64,000 nt of DNA, from the NCBI GenBank assembly GCA_037176725.1, contig JAZBRS010000029.1:127195001-127259000 (forward strand), in the 5' to 3' direction. The first letter of the stretch is position 1, and each line of letters opens with the position of its first letter. The notes beneath the pieces are model-generated. The model was not told the DNA's origin. It saw only the letters and a program-made list of their open reading frames with translations, and ran no database searches. Shown one piece after another: positions 18,795-31,755 of the stretch. Both the position numbers and the translations under genes were made by a program. This stretch comes from Posidonia oceanica (Eukaryota; Streptophyta; Magnoliopsida; Alismatales; Posidoniaceae).

Positions 18795-21728
18795 ACACAC
18801 CCCAGCTCGACAAATAATGTCGAGGGAACAGGCGTACCCACACAACAAGCAAACAAACACAGGCATCTCTCCTAGATTCCACAGCAGGACATACATCACT
18901 ACCCACACAAAGCAAACCATTGAAAACATGCTTTTGAAATCATCTTTTCTCTTTTCCTTTCTAAACCATATGCATGCTCTTTTCAAAATATTTATGCACA
19001 CTTGAAATGGCCACACTAGCCAGATCAAGCCCCAAAACACTTGGTCTGGTCGACCATGCTCCTGGTGCAGACTAAACAACCAACCATGTTTGAATACCCT
19101 CAATAGCATTCAGAACACACACAACAACACAACAACCACCAAAACACAAAGCCAGCGCTGAGACACTACTCATCCAAACCAATGCGCCTTACTAGGGCAA
19201 GACCTACGCCCCACAGGCGCGGCCACAAGCACAACAACCATACACACAAACAAAGGGTCATCACTCGGGTCCAAGCGACGACACCTAGCCACAAGCAGTC
19301 CACCGAGGTGCTACCACGGTGTCCCTGCACTGCTATGGTCGACCACCCTATGTTGGGGTGAACCGTCCCGGCCAACAAGCCTCAACAGGTCTTGTCTCTC
19401 AGCAAGATACCACAGGGTACGCCCTCTAAGCACCCTGACTCAGTGCTCCAAACCCTTGGGGCCCTCACCCCTAGGCTCATTCCACACCAAGCAGTCTCGA
19501 TACCCGTACTAACTAGAGTATCACGTCTAGCTACTCAGAGGTCTCATACCCCCTGTGTCCACTGCCACGATACACTATGTGCAGTCAGTACCCTGTGTCC
19601 TCGGCACCCGGAACAAGCGGAGTGTCATACCTCCAAGTTCAGTCGGTATCCCCAACCCGCAGACCTCACCTTCAGCCTCGTGAATGACAATCAAGGAGTA
19701 TCATACCTCCAAGATCCGACAAACACTTACCTCAGTCTCTTGGTCTCAGGACCTCAACCTAGGCAATGCGTCCGACCAACCAAGTATGTCGTCACATCCC
19801 ATGATCCCGTCGACACACCCCTCCAGTATCTTCGTCTGCTATACATAGAAAACATCGGAAAACTCTTTCAAGAACCTTTGCCAAACCCATGCATTTCCTT
19901 TTCAAAACTCTTTTCGAAAACCATTTCAAAATCCTTCAATGACAACTCAAAATACCTCAAAACACAGCACCAAGCACAGCACAAAACCACGAGCTGAAAG
20001 CACAACTCAAAACACAACCTCGACAACTCAACTGTCGAGTCCAGAACCACATTCCAAAACATGGCAAACAGAGAAATAATGGCACCTTCTAGGCATATCA
20101 TTTATCCAAGAGACACCCACCAGAAACAAAGCATCAGTCTCGAAGCTCCAATGAACTTATGAGACCGAACACCACACAAACAGCACCTAGGACACTAAGT
20201 TCTCGTGCCAAGATCTAATTCTAAGATTAACATATTCCCTAATGTCCGTTTATACTAATTAGGGCAAACCTTAGCATTTCTAGGTTATTTAGTCTTTTAA
20301 TTTCCAACCCTAGCTCAAGTGGGGTCTTGCTAATCCATTTTAGGCAATCCATAACTCATCCCTATTGATTGGCTTAATCCTCATCTTGCCCTAATGTATT
20401 TTATAAAATATCAATCTCTTAAAGAACAAGATTCATTTTAAATCCACAAAACTCTTCATAAAATCAAAAATTAGATTCTAAGCATCAACTAGAAACAGAG
20501 GAACCACTACAGGGTCCAACCTGGCCAAAACTAGACCAAAGCAAGCTGGCTGAGTGCCCTAGGGGCGCCCACTGGCGCCCAGTAGGCTCCAGAAGCTCCT
20601 ACAAAAACACGAAGGCTTTACGTAGAGCCAATACGCACACCCTATATGCGTAACAATAAAAATTTGCAGATTTATCAAACAGCCCTCAGAAACCCAAAAA
20701 GATCACCCAATTTGGGAACTTGAACCGGTCCCAGCACAGACACCCACAAATACCACAAAAATATCCAAAACGTAGATATCCAAGTCATCTACCACATGGG
20801 ATAAAAATCAAAACATTCCGATAATCACAGATCAAGATATGAAAATCCAAAGCAAGGGAGGTCATTCGGCCCAAAAATTCCAACACAGTAACCATCATCC
20901 AAAAATATCCATAAAATCCACAATAAATCCCCTAAAATCATGAAATCTCTACCATACATCCACAACATACTAATATACACATTTATATCATTTCCAAGTA
21001 AAATTGAAAGCTAGGAAGGGAGTGTGTACCTCAAACGACACACACAGAGCTTCCTCACCACCGCCGGCGACCCAACTCACCCTCCGGCGATCACCTCCAT
21101 TCCAAAGCCCCACATGACCTGTCCACGAGTTTACTCGATCACTGGAAGAAGGCCAGAGACCACTCGAGCTTGGGGCTGCCGCACCCACCTCACAGCAACC
21201 CACTAAGCAAAGTTAAACCACATGGAGGAGGAAACGAACCCAACTCAACACTGTGAAGCTCGACTCACCTTCACCGGCGCTCGATCACAGGGGAGGAGCT
21301 CGTCGACGATACCACCTCCTTAGGACGGCCGAACACCCAATGGACAGGGGACTTCCTCGGTGCAAAGCCGTGACACCACGCCACACTCTCTTCTCTCTCT
21401 CACAGATGGAAGAAGGAGGAGAAGAAAACAAAGGGAGGAGGAGGAAGAAGAAGAAGAAGAAGAAGAAGGAGAAGAAGGAGAAGCCTTCAAATGCTCCACC
21501 GCCGCTCCTTCACAGTCACCCCACAGCTGTGGCGAAATGCAGGTGAATAAAAATGGTGATTGCATGGCTGTGGCAAATATCGCATTCTTTAATAACTTTT
21601 TACGCTAAAATTGCGCAAAAGCCCTCCTCTTCTTCACAAACTGCAAATCTCTCAAACTACTCTAAAAAATACGTCAGATTTCCTCACGCCAAGCTTACCC
21701 ATTAATTCTAGAAAACCTGAATGTTACA
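18795..21728 (-). repeat. CHR1 5' LTR, 5' portion
   Basis: Starts on the minus strand at 21728. 20871-21728 pairs with the truncated 3' LTR (768-1634); the rest has no second copy in the window. It contains a (GAA)n tract at about 21434-21486. A 201-codon frame at 19392-19997 shows no recognisable domain and lies inside the LTR. Confidence 0.75.
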
Positions 21729-22209
21729 ATAGGACTTGTCCGTGTGTATTTTAAAGTATATGGATCCTTTCCAAACCTCATCTTCAGCCATGTCTCCTTT
21801 AGTGGCTAGAACTCCATGGTCTTTTTTATCTACAGTTGAGAGTAGGGCAAGCTTTTGAATGATGGTTGCGTCTATCGAGGCGAATAAAGCGGAGGTGGAA
21901 TACGAAGGGGTTGGAAGGATGGAAGGAAGGGGAGGATGGGGAGTCAAGAGGGTTAAGGAAGGAGGGGAAGGAGGAGGTAGGGTAGGAGAAGGGAGGTGGC
22001 GGGGGAGGTCACTCAGGAACAATAACCTAAGAAAGGGAAAGGGACACTCTGGGTGGGAACCCAGAGGAGGAGGTGTAGGCTTGTCAAATAGGTAAATTAA
22101 TCAGGACATTTTTTACAAGAAGTCATGCATGTTGCATGTTTAAATACATATTACGCATGAGTATGTTATCAGTGATAGTGAGCTCCTTTAGAATGACCCA
22201 AAGGGAGGC
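21729..22209. other. G/A-rich flank, unassigned
   Basis: Follows CHR1 directly; atagg (21729-21733) would be the target duplication. The stretch 21900-22080 is purine-rich (gga/agg words) and gives Pro/Ser-rich frames on the minus strand. I see no gene. Confidence 0.4.
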
Positions 22210-22710
22210 CCAATAAGTGGAGGTAAAACAGATTGAAGTCATTTAGACTCGAAGGAATTTGGATATGATTTTGTGGAGTAAATCGGCCAAAATTATAGAC
22301 CTATGCTCTAAAGGGCTTTTTGTGCTATCCACCTTGGGAAGAAGAATAATGCCAGTATGATTGAGTCCTTTAGGTAGGGTGGAGGTCTTAAAGAAGTACT
22401 GAACAAATTATATCAGTTTTGAGGAAAGTTGGGGGCACAACATTTTGTAGGATACTGGTGAGAGCCATCTAAGCTTAGGGCTTTTAGGGGAGTCATAACG
22501 CTAATGGCAAAGTAAATTTCCTCTCAACAGTAGGTAGTCGTAAAAAAAAAACGAATTAATAGGGTTTTGGTTTGATAATTGTAGTCAACAGACAGATGGT
22601 TAGTTGTAACAAAAAGAAGGATCAATTAAGAAGTTGATAACATCTTTGTCATGAAATATTAAACCTTCAGGCATATAGACCATCCATTTTTTGAGCAAGC
22701 ACCTAGAGGC
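22210..22710 (-). pseudogene. L1-type LINE reverse transcriptase remnant
   Basis: Minus-strand translations in shifting frames give the order typical of plant L1 RT: EEIYFAIS...PLKALSLDG, then a FFKTSTLPKGLNHTGIILLP block with PKV after it, then ADLLHKIISKFL. These correspond to the family's APGPDG, LIPK and FRPISL/YKIISK landmarks. There are at least two in-frame stops and a frameshift. No endonuclease domain, poly-A tail or target duplication could be located, so this is an internal fragment. Confidence 0.65.
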
Positions 22711-25397
22711 ATGTAGGAAAAGCATTGGTGCAAATGAAGTTCTTCGAGTTGCAATAGTTGTACATTATTCTGGTGGAGCTGGCATTCTTCATTGATGAGC
22801 AGAGATCACCTAGGGAAGAGAATAATAAATTATTGCTTCCACGTTCTTGAATTGCTTCTTTCACAGATATCATGCATGGATGAACCTGCCTTACAATACA
22901 TACATGGTGATCAGTTGGATCTTTGATTGAATAAGATTTCTTTTTTTTTATTGACCTCCTGCAGGACGAGGTCAAATTCTGGTTTTAATTTGACTTTCTT
23001 AAGTAATTTTAACACAATTAAGAAGAAAATCACGTACAGTAGGGGTTTTTGGAGACCTACGTTCTACTGGTCTAGAATGCTTCAAGTATGAATGTTCTTG
23101 CTGAATATGGCGGTGTGGTATGTCAGCTCGTATATATCTTGAAAGATTGGGAATAGCTAAACAGTTTCTTACATCGAAAATTTCTTTCATCAATTAAACT
23201 TCATTGTGCATTCAGTTTCACGTCTAAAATCAAACAGTTCAAGGTCATGACGAAAACATGCACGTTGTACTCTTTTGTTCTTTTAGTTCTAGCAACTCTT
23301 TGAGGTTAGGTTTTTCGATGCAACACGTAGGCAATTGTTCTGTATTTGTTATTTTTTAATAAGCCTGGTCATCTTAAAATTGCAATATATTTTAAAAACT
23401 GATTTTCTTTGACCCACTAGTATGCTTGTATCTCATGTGTTCCTGCAATAATAAACCCATAATTTCAGAATGGGAAAGGCCAAGATTGAAACCAAGTTCC
23501 TCTCAGTTTTTTGTCTGAACACCAACAGACAAAAATACAGACAAAAAGATCGAAACCAAGACCAGTGGCTTGGCCGCATTTATATGACCACTTATAAAAT
23601 GCTAAAGAAAGACTCGAATAGACTCACATTCGTCCAACACAGGCCACACACAAAAAAAAACATTTTGTTTCAGTGAAAATGGTTCGTGTGTTCTAGAACA
23701 TTTAGAAGTCGTAAAAAAGTTCGCATGAGAAGCTTAATTATGAAGTTAGTCATTTGCATACGAATTGTTAGGAATCCTTACCACCAATCACAGTAGATAC
23801 CTTATCCCTTCAAGATGTATGTATCTTCAGAGAGAGATTCGGCAATTCGTGGTCAGGATATATGTACCTTATGATTTTGTTGGGAGCATGCTTCTTTACG
23901 AATTAAGAACTGCATGGGACGGGGGAACCAAGAACCTCCCTCTCTCCTTTTTCTTTACCATATAAAGCCGATAACCTACACCTTTCATAAGCAAGTGGAT
24001 GTTGGAATGATTGTCATGCCCACTGCAATGTGCCAAAAGGCTGTCTGTTAACAACCAGAGCCACAAATTAATTTTCTTCCCATCAGATTCCTTTTGTCTT
24101 AGTGGTTGGCTATAGCATCCTCTTGTTGAGCATGTCTTTTTTATATTAATTACATATTCAGAAGGAAAAAAAAAAACCTATTCCAATACTTTATGTTTTC
24201 TCTCATATTAAATTTTATAGCCTACCAGACCAGTACTTGTCTTTCTTTTCTTTCTCAAGGAAAATGTGGCATTCTTTCCAATTTAAAGTTTATACATAAA
24301 ATTATCTAATCACACACAAACAAATCTTGAACAGTGGAACAGACTTGGAGGCAAAATGAAAAGTTTAACTGCAAATACAGCGTGCATATTCGAAGGAATC
24401 TTCAACTCCTTTTGGTAGTTCTCAAAGATACAAGGAGCATCTCCGGGAAAAAAAAAAACAAACCACTTGCTTTTGTCGATACATATTCAGATTAAATAAT
24501 ATTATCGGAAAAATAATTAAGATCCATGCTTATTTTCTTCTTTTATTGCCAATGATGACGGAGAAAGATGTTCTTTTTGCTTTTGCCCTAAAAAAAGAAA
24601 AGAACTAAGGTGATGCTACATCTCTAAGATGATCAGATTGTTCTGCCAATTGCTTGATATGGACATCCTTTTTCTACTCCAGAAGCTAGGATTACTGCTA
24701 AAAGAACCCTCCAAGATTCCAGTTAAATTATGTAATTCTTCGTACACGTTAAACTTGATTAGAATAAGTTACTATTATGAAAGGTGTACGGCTTGTATAA
24801 TAATGTGCAGTAATGTGAAATAATGTGCAATTGAATTCTGTGTTCATCCATTTAGATGGTTTGATCATCATGTGCTTGTATTAGGTTGTCCTTAATAAAC
24901 ATTCACAAAAACACAAAAATGTCAATTTACTTGATGGTAACCATTGGATAATGATTTGTTTGTTTGGATTTGCACATGTTTAGTTTTGACTTTGAAGAGG
25001 CTTGAGTTTCTTTTATTTGTTTTTTTTTTTTTAAGTAGAAGAGTCTCTAGTAGTTGAGTGCACCACTTGCTTCTGTCAAGTCTATTGCACACTTTATGTA
25101 TTTATAACTGAAAAGGACTTGTCTCATTCACAAGAATGCCCTATGGAAATTTGGGTAATTTTGCTCAAGTAAAGCACTACTTTCCAAATAAGAGATATTG
25201 CACGATGCCGCACTACGAGTAGTTCTTATCAATAACATGCTTTAGATGATCTATTCAAAGACCACGTTACATCAAAATTTCTTTGGAGTTTTCTACACAT
25301 ATACATACACCTCCAGAAATAAGAATAAAAAGGATAAACTCATTGCAAGATGCACCCTCCAATGTAGAGTACTATATATGCACAATCTTAACTCCCT
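22711..25397. other. AT-rich lower-copy island, no gene seen
   Basis: About 2.7 kb without LTR, PBS or repeat motifs shared with the rest of the window. The longest frame (22703-22975, minus, 90 codons) has no recognised domain, and the others are shorter. I found no tRNA-like B box and no exon-like series of frames. It may be old intergenic DNA or a very decayed element. Confidence 0.5.
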
Positions 25398-25693
25398 TGC
25401 AGGGAGGCTATTTTGCAACTAGAACATTTTGAAAGCAATCAGAAGGGAGAAGAAGGAGAAATAAGATGAGCTCAAGCAGTATGATTTCATTGCTTCAACT
25501 AACAACCAATTACAGGTATTTATACATGGTGATGAGTATTATCAGCTTGACAACTCAGCACCTATGTGGCACATTCAATGCCAATCAAGAGTAACAGAAA
25601 TAACAACCTTAACTGACGCATTAACAACCTGAACTAACTCTTGAGTTTAACTGATAAAACAGAGCAAAACTTATTAAACCAGATAACTCATCA
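25398..25693 (-). repeat. Probable copia 3' LTR
   Basis: On the minus strand TGATGAGTTATCTGG follows a short purine tract (GAAAGCGGG) at the end of the copia RNase H frame. A TATAAATA box is at 25524-25517. The end at CCCTGCA (25398) is a guess because no partner LTR is present. Confidence 0.45.
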
Positions 25694-26371
25694 CCCGCTT
25701 TCAAACTTGGCTAAGTGATCAACAATGCTAAGTTTGGATTTGAGGTAATGAAGACGGCGAGGATGCAGGCCCTTGGTAAACATATCGGTTGCTTGATTAG
25801 TAATATTAACATACTGAATGAGTAAGTGTTTTCTGATGACCTTTTCCCTGATAAAATGGACATCAATTTTAATATGTTTAGTGCGGCCATGAAACACAGG
25901 ATTTCGAGTCATGGAGATAGCTGAGATGTTATCACACCAAATAACAGGCATATTTGAAGTCGAGCAGTGAAGTTCCTTAAGAATTGACTGAACCCAACAA
26001 AACTCAGTTACAGCGGAGGCCATGCTTCGATACTCAGCTTCAGTTGAAGAACGTGCAACAATAGATTGCTTCTTAGAACTCCAAGAGATAGGATTTGGCC
26101 CGAGGAAGATACAGAATCCTTGAGTCGAACGGCGATCATTTAGACAACCAACCCAATCAGAATCACAGAAGACCGTTATATGACACGAACCCGGTTTGAA
26201 AACCAAATTAGAAGTGATTATACCTTTGAGATATCTCAAGATTCGTTTGACAGCCATCATATGAACCTCAGTAGGATTTTGAAGAAATTGACAGGCTTGA
26301 TTAACAGCAAATGAAATATCAGGTCAAGTGAGAGTTATATACTGCAAAGTGCCAACCATGCTTCGATACAT
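25691..26371 (-). pseudogene. pol: Ty1/copia RT end and RNase H, partial
   Basis: Minus-strand frame beginning at YRSMVGTLQYITL (the C-terminal end of copia RT), then QACQF and AVKRILRYLKG, then RNase H with FCDSDW, SSTEAEYRSM and WCDN, ending TKGLHPRRLHYLKSKL. Copia pol order places RNase H last, as here. One premature stop follows ITLT (an Arg codon CGA changed to TGA fits). The piece starts in the middle of RT at 26371, where it abuts TAT-B, so most of the copia element is missing. Confidence 0.85.
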
Positions 26372-26600
26372 GCCGATGTTGATAACCTCCGTCTCTTCTT
26401 GGATGTGGAGCTTAGAGACTTCTGGATCGTCGTCGTAGGGCTAGAACTCAGGCGGTGGTTCATCATTCTCATCTATGCCTGTATCGTCCTCCTCCTCATA
26501 TGCAATGAGTTCTGAGAGGATCTCCTTCTCGAAGGTGGGGTCTGTGATATCGAAGGAGTGGATGTGTTCCGCTACTTGGCCCTGATGACGCCTCAGAATG
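26372..26600 (-). pseudogene. pol: TAT-B segment preceding RT, truncated
   Basis: Matches TAT-D 60006-60250: HQGQVAEHIHSFDIT, then FEKEILSELIAYEEEDDTG and EETEVINIG, where it stops. One in-frame stop follows PPPEF. The same peptides in TAT-D lead directly into RT, so TAT-B once continued. Confidence 0.8.
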
Positions 26601-29600
26601 GTCACGCTCACCCGAGTGTTTCTGTATGCTCGGTGGGTGACTTCTGCTTGGGTAGCCTCTGGTTCTGCTGGCTGGTCTGGCTATTCTGCTTGTCTTGTTG
26701 CTGTTGCCACTGCTTGGGCTGCCACCGCTGTTGTCGCTGCTGCTGTCTCCTCCTCTGCATCTTCTGATGTACTTGCAGGGGGTATGTCAAACTGGAAGCT
26801 GTCCTCTAGGCGACTGATCTGTGTACTGTCACCTGCAGCACTGCCTGAGCAGGGCATGCGCTGTATAAACCATCTAGACCTGCCTTCCAGCTACAGAGTG
26901 ATTAACTCATCTAGTCTAGTGGGTGCTGCTGCTGTGACTTCTTCCAAGACCATGATTGATGAATGGTCTTCTTACGGGGAAGGATCCGTGACCACAGCTT
27001 TCCCTTTCTTCACCGCTTATTGCTCTATGGCATCCTCCGCCAGTGCTGTGAGCTGTTCTTGGAACAGTAGTTTCAAGTCTCCAAGCATGCTGTCTACCAG
27101 AGCCTCTACAGCCGCTCCTTCCTCGTCATCTAAGGGCAAGTCGACATAGTAGGCGCTAGTGGCCTCTGGCTCTTGCTCGGCTGCTCCCTTGCCTGCGTGG
27201 GTGCTTCTAGCTGTTAGCTGCACCGTGGCCTGGGGTGTCTGCTCTGCTGCCGACTGTGCTAATTGACTGGCTGACTGATCTTTCGGTGCGACTGACTGTG
27301 GCGCTACCGTGATCAGGGATGCAAATAGGCTGACTAATGGTGCAACTGGCGGGTGTACTGCCAAGGTCACTGCTGTGGCTGGAGGGGAGATAGAAGCGCT
27401 CGTCTGGAGGGCCGACAGCTGGGCAGTTGTGCCGGGCGGCAAAACACCTACGTTTGTAGGTGATGGTGGTTGAATGGCTAGAGATGCTGTGGGGGCCCAC
27501 CACAAGACTTGATTTGCTGAGGTAGATGGTTGTATGGCTGCTGGAGCCACTTGCATTGCTTGTGGTGCTGCTGATGAAGCGGGCTGAATTGACTGACTAA
27601 GCCGCCAAAAAGGGTGACCGCTGTGTTGGTGCGACCACGGCCGCGAGTGGACTGGTGAGTGGTGCTTGAGGGCGTGCTCCTAACCGTGGAGCTGATGCTG
27701 TGGCTGTCGAAAGTGCTGGCAAAACTACAGAAGTGGGAGAGATTGTCAACTCTGACACAGGACTTGCTGATTCTACCACTATATCAGTAGAAGGGAGGGT
27801 CAGACAAACTGACCGAGATGTTGCTGGGCCGAACTGGACCTCACTGTTGGTCCGAGCGGCTTCCACTGTGCCAGACTACTCCTCATCTGAGTAATAGTCC
27901 GCAATGCAGACCCACTCCTCTATCGGTAGTGGGGGACTTTGGTACGGTGCTTGCTGTGCTGCAACTTGGCTTCTATTTGGATCAAGGGCACCTGCACTGG
28001 TGAAGTTAGAGAGGTCCCGAGGGATAGCAATCTTCTGGCTCCTCGAACGCAAGCGTTCATCTTCATGGGGCTAGCAGTCATACCATAGACTTTTAGAGTC
28101 TCTTTGCTCTTCGGCCGCGATTGGCTTGGCGATCCCTTGGCCATACCGCCCGAGCGGCGTTCCCTTCACGTAGCCCCACCTGTGACAGAGGTTCTCGACC
28201 ATCCGAAATGGGTTGCTGTGAACGGCCAGGCAGCTGACACGCTCAAGATCGAGGATATAGTTAACCGGTTCAAACCGATTAACGCGGAACAAAGTATCAG
28301 ACGGCTTGGGATCAAACCAAACAGTCTGTTGAGATATAAAAGAGACTGCCTCGACTCGCTCCTTATCGAAGTTTTCTGCCATGATAACGACAACGTCGTC
28401 ACCCTAACAGAACTTGATCAGGAGGTGGAGGGTCGAGGGGATGACTTTATGCTTGTGCAACCAAGGATGCCCAAGCAGGAGGTTAAAAGTGGGTTCCAAG
28501 TCGACGATGTAGAATTCCACATCGAATACGATTGGGCCAATAGTAAGGGGAATAATCAAAATCCCGAAAGAGTCATTGTGTGTGTTGTCAAAAGCTGTCA
28601 TTCCCTTTGTACCTATTGTGATATCCTCGGCTTTGAATCTGAGCTTCATTACTATGTGCAATGGGCAGACGTTAAGGCCCGCACTGTTATCAACCAGCGT
28701 TAGGGGAATGTGAAAGTTTTTAAACTGCACCGTGACAAAGAGGGGTTGGTTATGATTAATTACCGCCGAAGGCAGCTCATCACTTGAAAAAGAGATGACC
28801 TGGGGCACCGCGATCATACCCACCATGTTCTCAAGGGTTGTAGGCTCAATGGTTGGGGACACATGGGCAGCCTGGAACACGTGGAGGAAAGCCTCTCGGT
28901 GCTCAGCAGATGTATGGATAAGGTCCCAGATGGAGATGTCAGCCTTGACTTTTTTGAGCTGGGCAGTAATATCAGCTGAAGGTTGGTCTTTTTTGGTGGA
29001 GGCAGAGGGTAAGGTGGTGGACGGTTGAGTGGGATTCTCTGCCATTGAGGGCTTGGTGGGTTGCTTTGCTGGTGGGGGAAGAGTGGGCTCTAGACGGCTA
29101 GGATTGGCCGTCGGTGCTACAGGCCTATAAATCCTCCCCGACCGCATGACTTCCGCACATATCTCTGTGGCGTAATCATATGGTACACGATGGGTATCCC
29201 TAGTCAGGTTAATAACCAGGGGAGCGTGAGCTGCGAACTCAAGAGGGGCTACTGGGTTGTTTACTAGATGGTGGGGGAATTGGGAATGCTGCTGGGAAGG
29301 CCGTGAGGGTTCTGGCTAGGGCCTAGCTAGCAGGCAAACATGTGGTTGAGTTTGGGGTTGCATGGTGGGCCGCACGGTAGAGCGCTCCAGCTTGGCGTCC
29401 AGACGGATCATATGGATTCCCGACTCGGAGTCGGTAATTGCCGCAAGATAGAGAGAGGAGGGAAAAGGCTTAGAAATGTCTTGGATGAGATCAGAGGGGT
29501 CCACCACAGACGTAGCGGACCCGGAAGGGAAGATAGAATGCACTCCTGGGGTCCCCACGCCTCCTAGGCTAGAATGCTCCGGCAAAGGCTGGTGGACGAT

Positions 29601-29699
29601 GCTAGGATGGGAGGGTGCTGATCCTGATGCAGGGGTAGACGCTGGTGGAGGTGCAGAAGTGGATGTTACCTCCTGCATGTTGATAATGATGACCTTTCG
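26601..29699 (-). pseudogene. TAT-B protease region and linker
   Basis: In order: a post-nucleocapsid Pro/Ser-rich segment (to about 29300), the aspartic protease frame (29147-28404) with LVDNSAGLNVCP in place of the usual D-S/T-G loop and NLLLGHPWLHKHK near its end, then MVENLCHRWGYVKGTPLGRYG (about 28180), an acidic WVCIADYYSDEE patch (about 27900) and a long low-complexity linker. The linker holds a conserved block near 27120 (YYVDLPLDDEEGAAVEALVD, then LLFQEQL) also present in TAT-D. Several frameshifts and stops. Confidence 0.75.
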
Positions 29700-31755
29700 A
29701 TCGATCAAGTCCTAAATTGTGCCCCGCAATGTGAAGCAACTATCCGTCGAGTGCCCTACGACTCAATGGAAGTTGCAGAAGAGATTTGCATGATACCACC
29801 CTGGGAGTGGGTTCGACAATGGGCGAATCTCGGGGAGCCTAAGGAGCGACATAACCATGGGGAGGACGACACTCAGCGGTTCCACCAGTGGGGAGAAGCG
29901 ACGCTGATTCATGTTAGGGCGTCTCTGCCATTGGTATTGTCCTTACCGAACCGGTGCGGCAGGGTAGACCAGTCGACCGGTGGTTGTGATTTGTGGAGTG
30001 GAGGTGCCCTAGGTGCAGGTGTGCATAAACTACCTGATTTGGGCTAGGCTGAGCCACCACATGAACGAGCGTAGCGAGAAAGTCGACGTATGCGACAGCA
30101 GTTCTCGAAGGGTCCCTTCTCCTAGGGTGGTTGTTGTTGCTGCTGGTGTTGTTTCCACTCTGCAACGAGCTCTCCACACAAGCGCCAGCCCGAATCAAGG
30201 ATGCAAAGGTAGTGACAGGCTATATGCTAAGCAGAGCCCTAGTGAATGGCTGTGCACCTCGAATGATGATCTCGATAGACTCCTCGTCAGAGGGCCTATC
30301 ACGAACCTGCGAGGCTAAGGCGCGCCAGCAGCCGACGTACTCCCCGAACCGCTTGTTAGGCTTCTGCTTGGTGGCAACTAGGTCCTCGCGCTTTGGGACC
30401 AGGTCCAAATTGAAGGAGTATGTTCCAGGAACACCTGACTAAGGTCGTTCCAAGTCTTGATGGTGGCCATGTCAAAAGAGGTGAACCACTTGAGAGCCGG
30501 GTCAGTCAGACACTTTTGAAACAAGTGGATTAGCAACCTCTCGCCAGCCTGAAGCTGAGCGAGATTGCCGTAATACACCCTCAAATGGGAAATAGGGCAG
30601 CCTCTAACGTTATACTTGTCAAAGTCCGGGATTTGGAATTTCGGTGGGAGCACTGCCTCTGGGAAATAGCAGAGGTCCCAAAACTAGTAGGACTGCAGTC
30701 ACCACCGTGCAATAGACATAGTGCCTTCTCCAGGTCACCCATCCTAGTGAGGAGGGCATCTGGAGCCGCTGCCGTTAGTGATGGTGTAGCTTGGACGGGG
30801 GGCACATACGCTGAATGGGTCGCACCAAGTGCTCCTCTAGATCCACCATCACGTCGCCTGATGATGCGACGTGAGGGCCAATGTATCCGTGCGTGGGTGC
30901 AGTGTATGGTGGTATGCATGCTGGGGAAAGAACAAGCTGATGCACAGGGTAGGGGCAGGCAGAATGCTGTGCGGTGGGTGGTGCAGAATGCAGGAGCAGC
31001 AACGGCTACACTGGCACGGTGCTAGGCAGCAGGCTCAAGGGATACTGCACTCCAACCAACCCAAGGGACTAGCCACCAGGTGGTGGAGTAATATGTTGTG
31101 CCGTGAGGGGTGTGAATGCAAAAGGCAGAGGTTGCGCCCCCATCACCGGAGCAGTGAGTAGCTGAGGCGACGGTCGGGGCGGAGATGCAGTGGGAAAAGC
31201 CTGGAATGCAGGAACAGGCTGTAGGGGAACCTCAGGAGCAGGCTGCAGGGGAACCTCAGGAGCACAGAGGGGCCCGTCAACGGGAACCACAGAGGGGCAA
31301 ACAGATAGAGCCATACCTTGGATTACCTGGGCAAGCTCCATCAGATGTTGATACTGCACGTCAGGGAGCCCGTCAGTGGGAATGCTGAGGGGCAGTGTCG
31401 GCGAGGGACTAGATCCAAGAGGTAAGGACACAAACTGTCCAGAAGGCAGGGATCCTACAGCAGAAGTCGCCGCAACAGAAAGGTTATCAAAAGTGACAGA
31501 GCCCTGGGGAGAGGAGGCCGTCGGCAGAGTCTCTGGAGCATGAGTGGTAGTCACCAAGATAGACTCGGTGACAGGATCCGGAGTGGGGAAGGTCTGCCAA
31601 TGCCCCACAGAATAAAGGGGTGCCCCGTGCACCAGAGGGTGGGATACTAGTGTCGAGAGAGGCATAGAGGGAGTCAAAGTGAAAGTCAGAGGGACCGAAG
31701 TGGAAGTCCCCTCTAGGGCAGCAGAAAGCTAAGGCTCACTGGTGAACTAGGCCAT
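29700..31755 (-). pseudogene. gag: Tat-type gag (TAT-B), broken
   Basis: ATG at 31755, but codon 3 is TAG where TAT-A and TAT-C have CAG/CAA. The Pro-rich N-terminal region continues to about 30850. Capsid core at about 30620-30400 (GCPISHLRVYYGNLAQLQ, PALKWFTSFD, TWNDLSQVFLE). A zinc knuckle of type C-X2-H-X4-H-X4-C lies near 29790 (FCNFH...VGHSTDSC), with a stop at an Arg position inside it. At least three frameshifts occur between 30900 and 30380. Confidence 0.8.

Larger units (their letters stand above)
768..21728 (-). mobile_element. CHR1: non-coding LTR element, split by TAT-A
   Basis: Minus-strand LTR element. The 5' LTR begins at 21728 (TGTAACATTCAGG) and ends at 3877, interrupted by TAT-A (4140-18789). 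The primer site is at 3856-3873, the internal region is 1635-3855, and a truncated 3' LTR runs from 1634 to 768. Removing the insertion gives an LTR of about 3.2 kb and an internal region of about 2.2 kb without any gag or pol homology. This is the layout of a large non-autonomous element (LARD-like). The iMet-type PBS fits chromovirus relatives, and the LTR end shares a GTGACTCAC/CAGGTGCAGG region with the solo LTR at 8956. Family assignment is an inference. Confidence 0.75.

Noticed and set aside
19392..19997. 201-codon plus-strand frame as a host gene
   Set aside because: Lies inside the CHR1 5' LTR, shows no recognised domain and has low-complexity ends.
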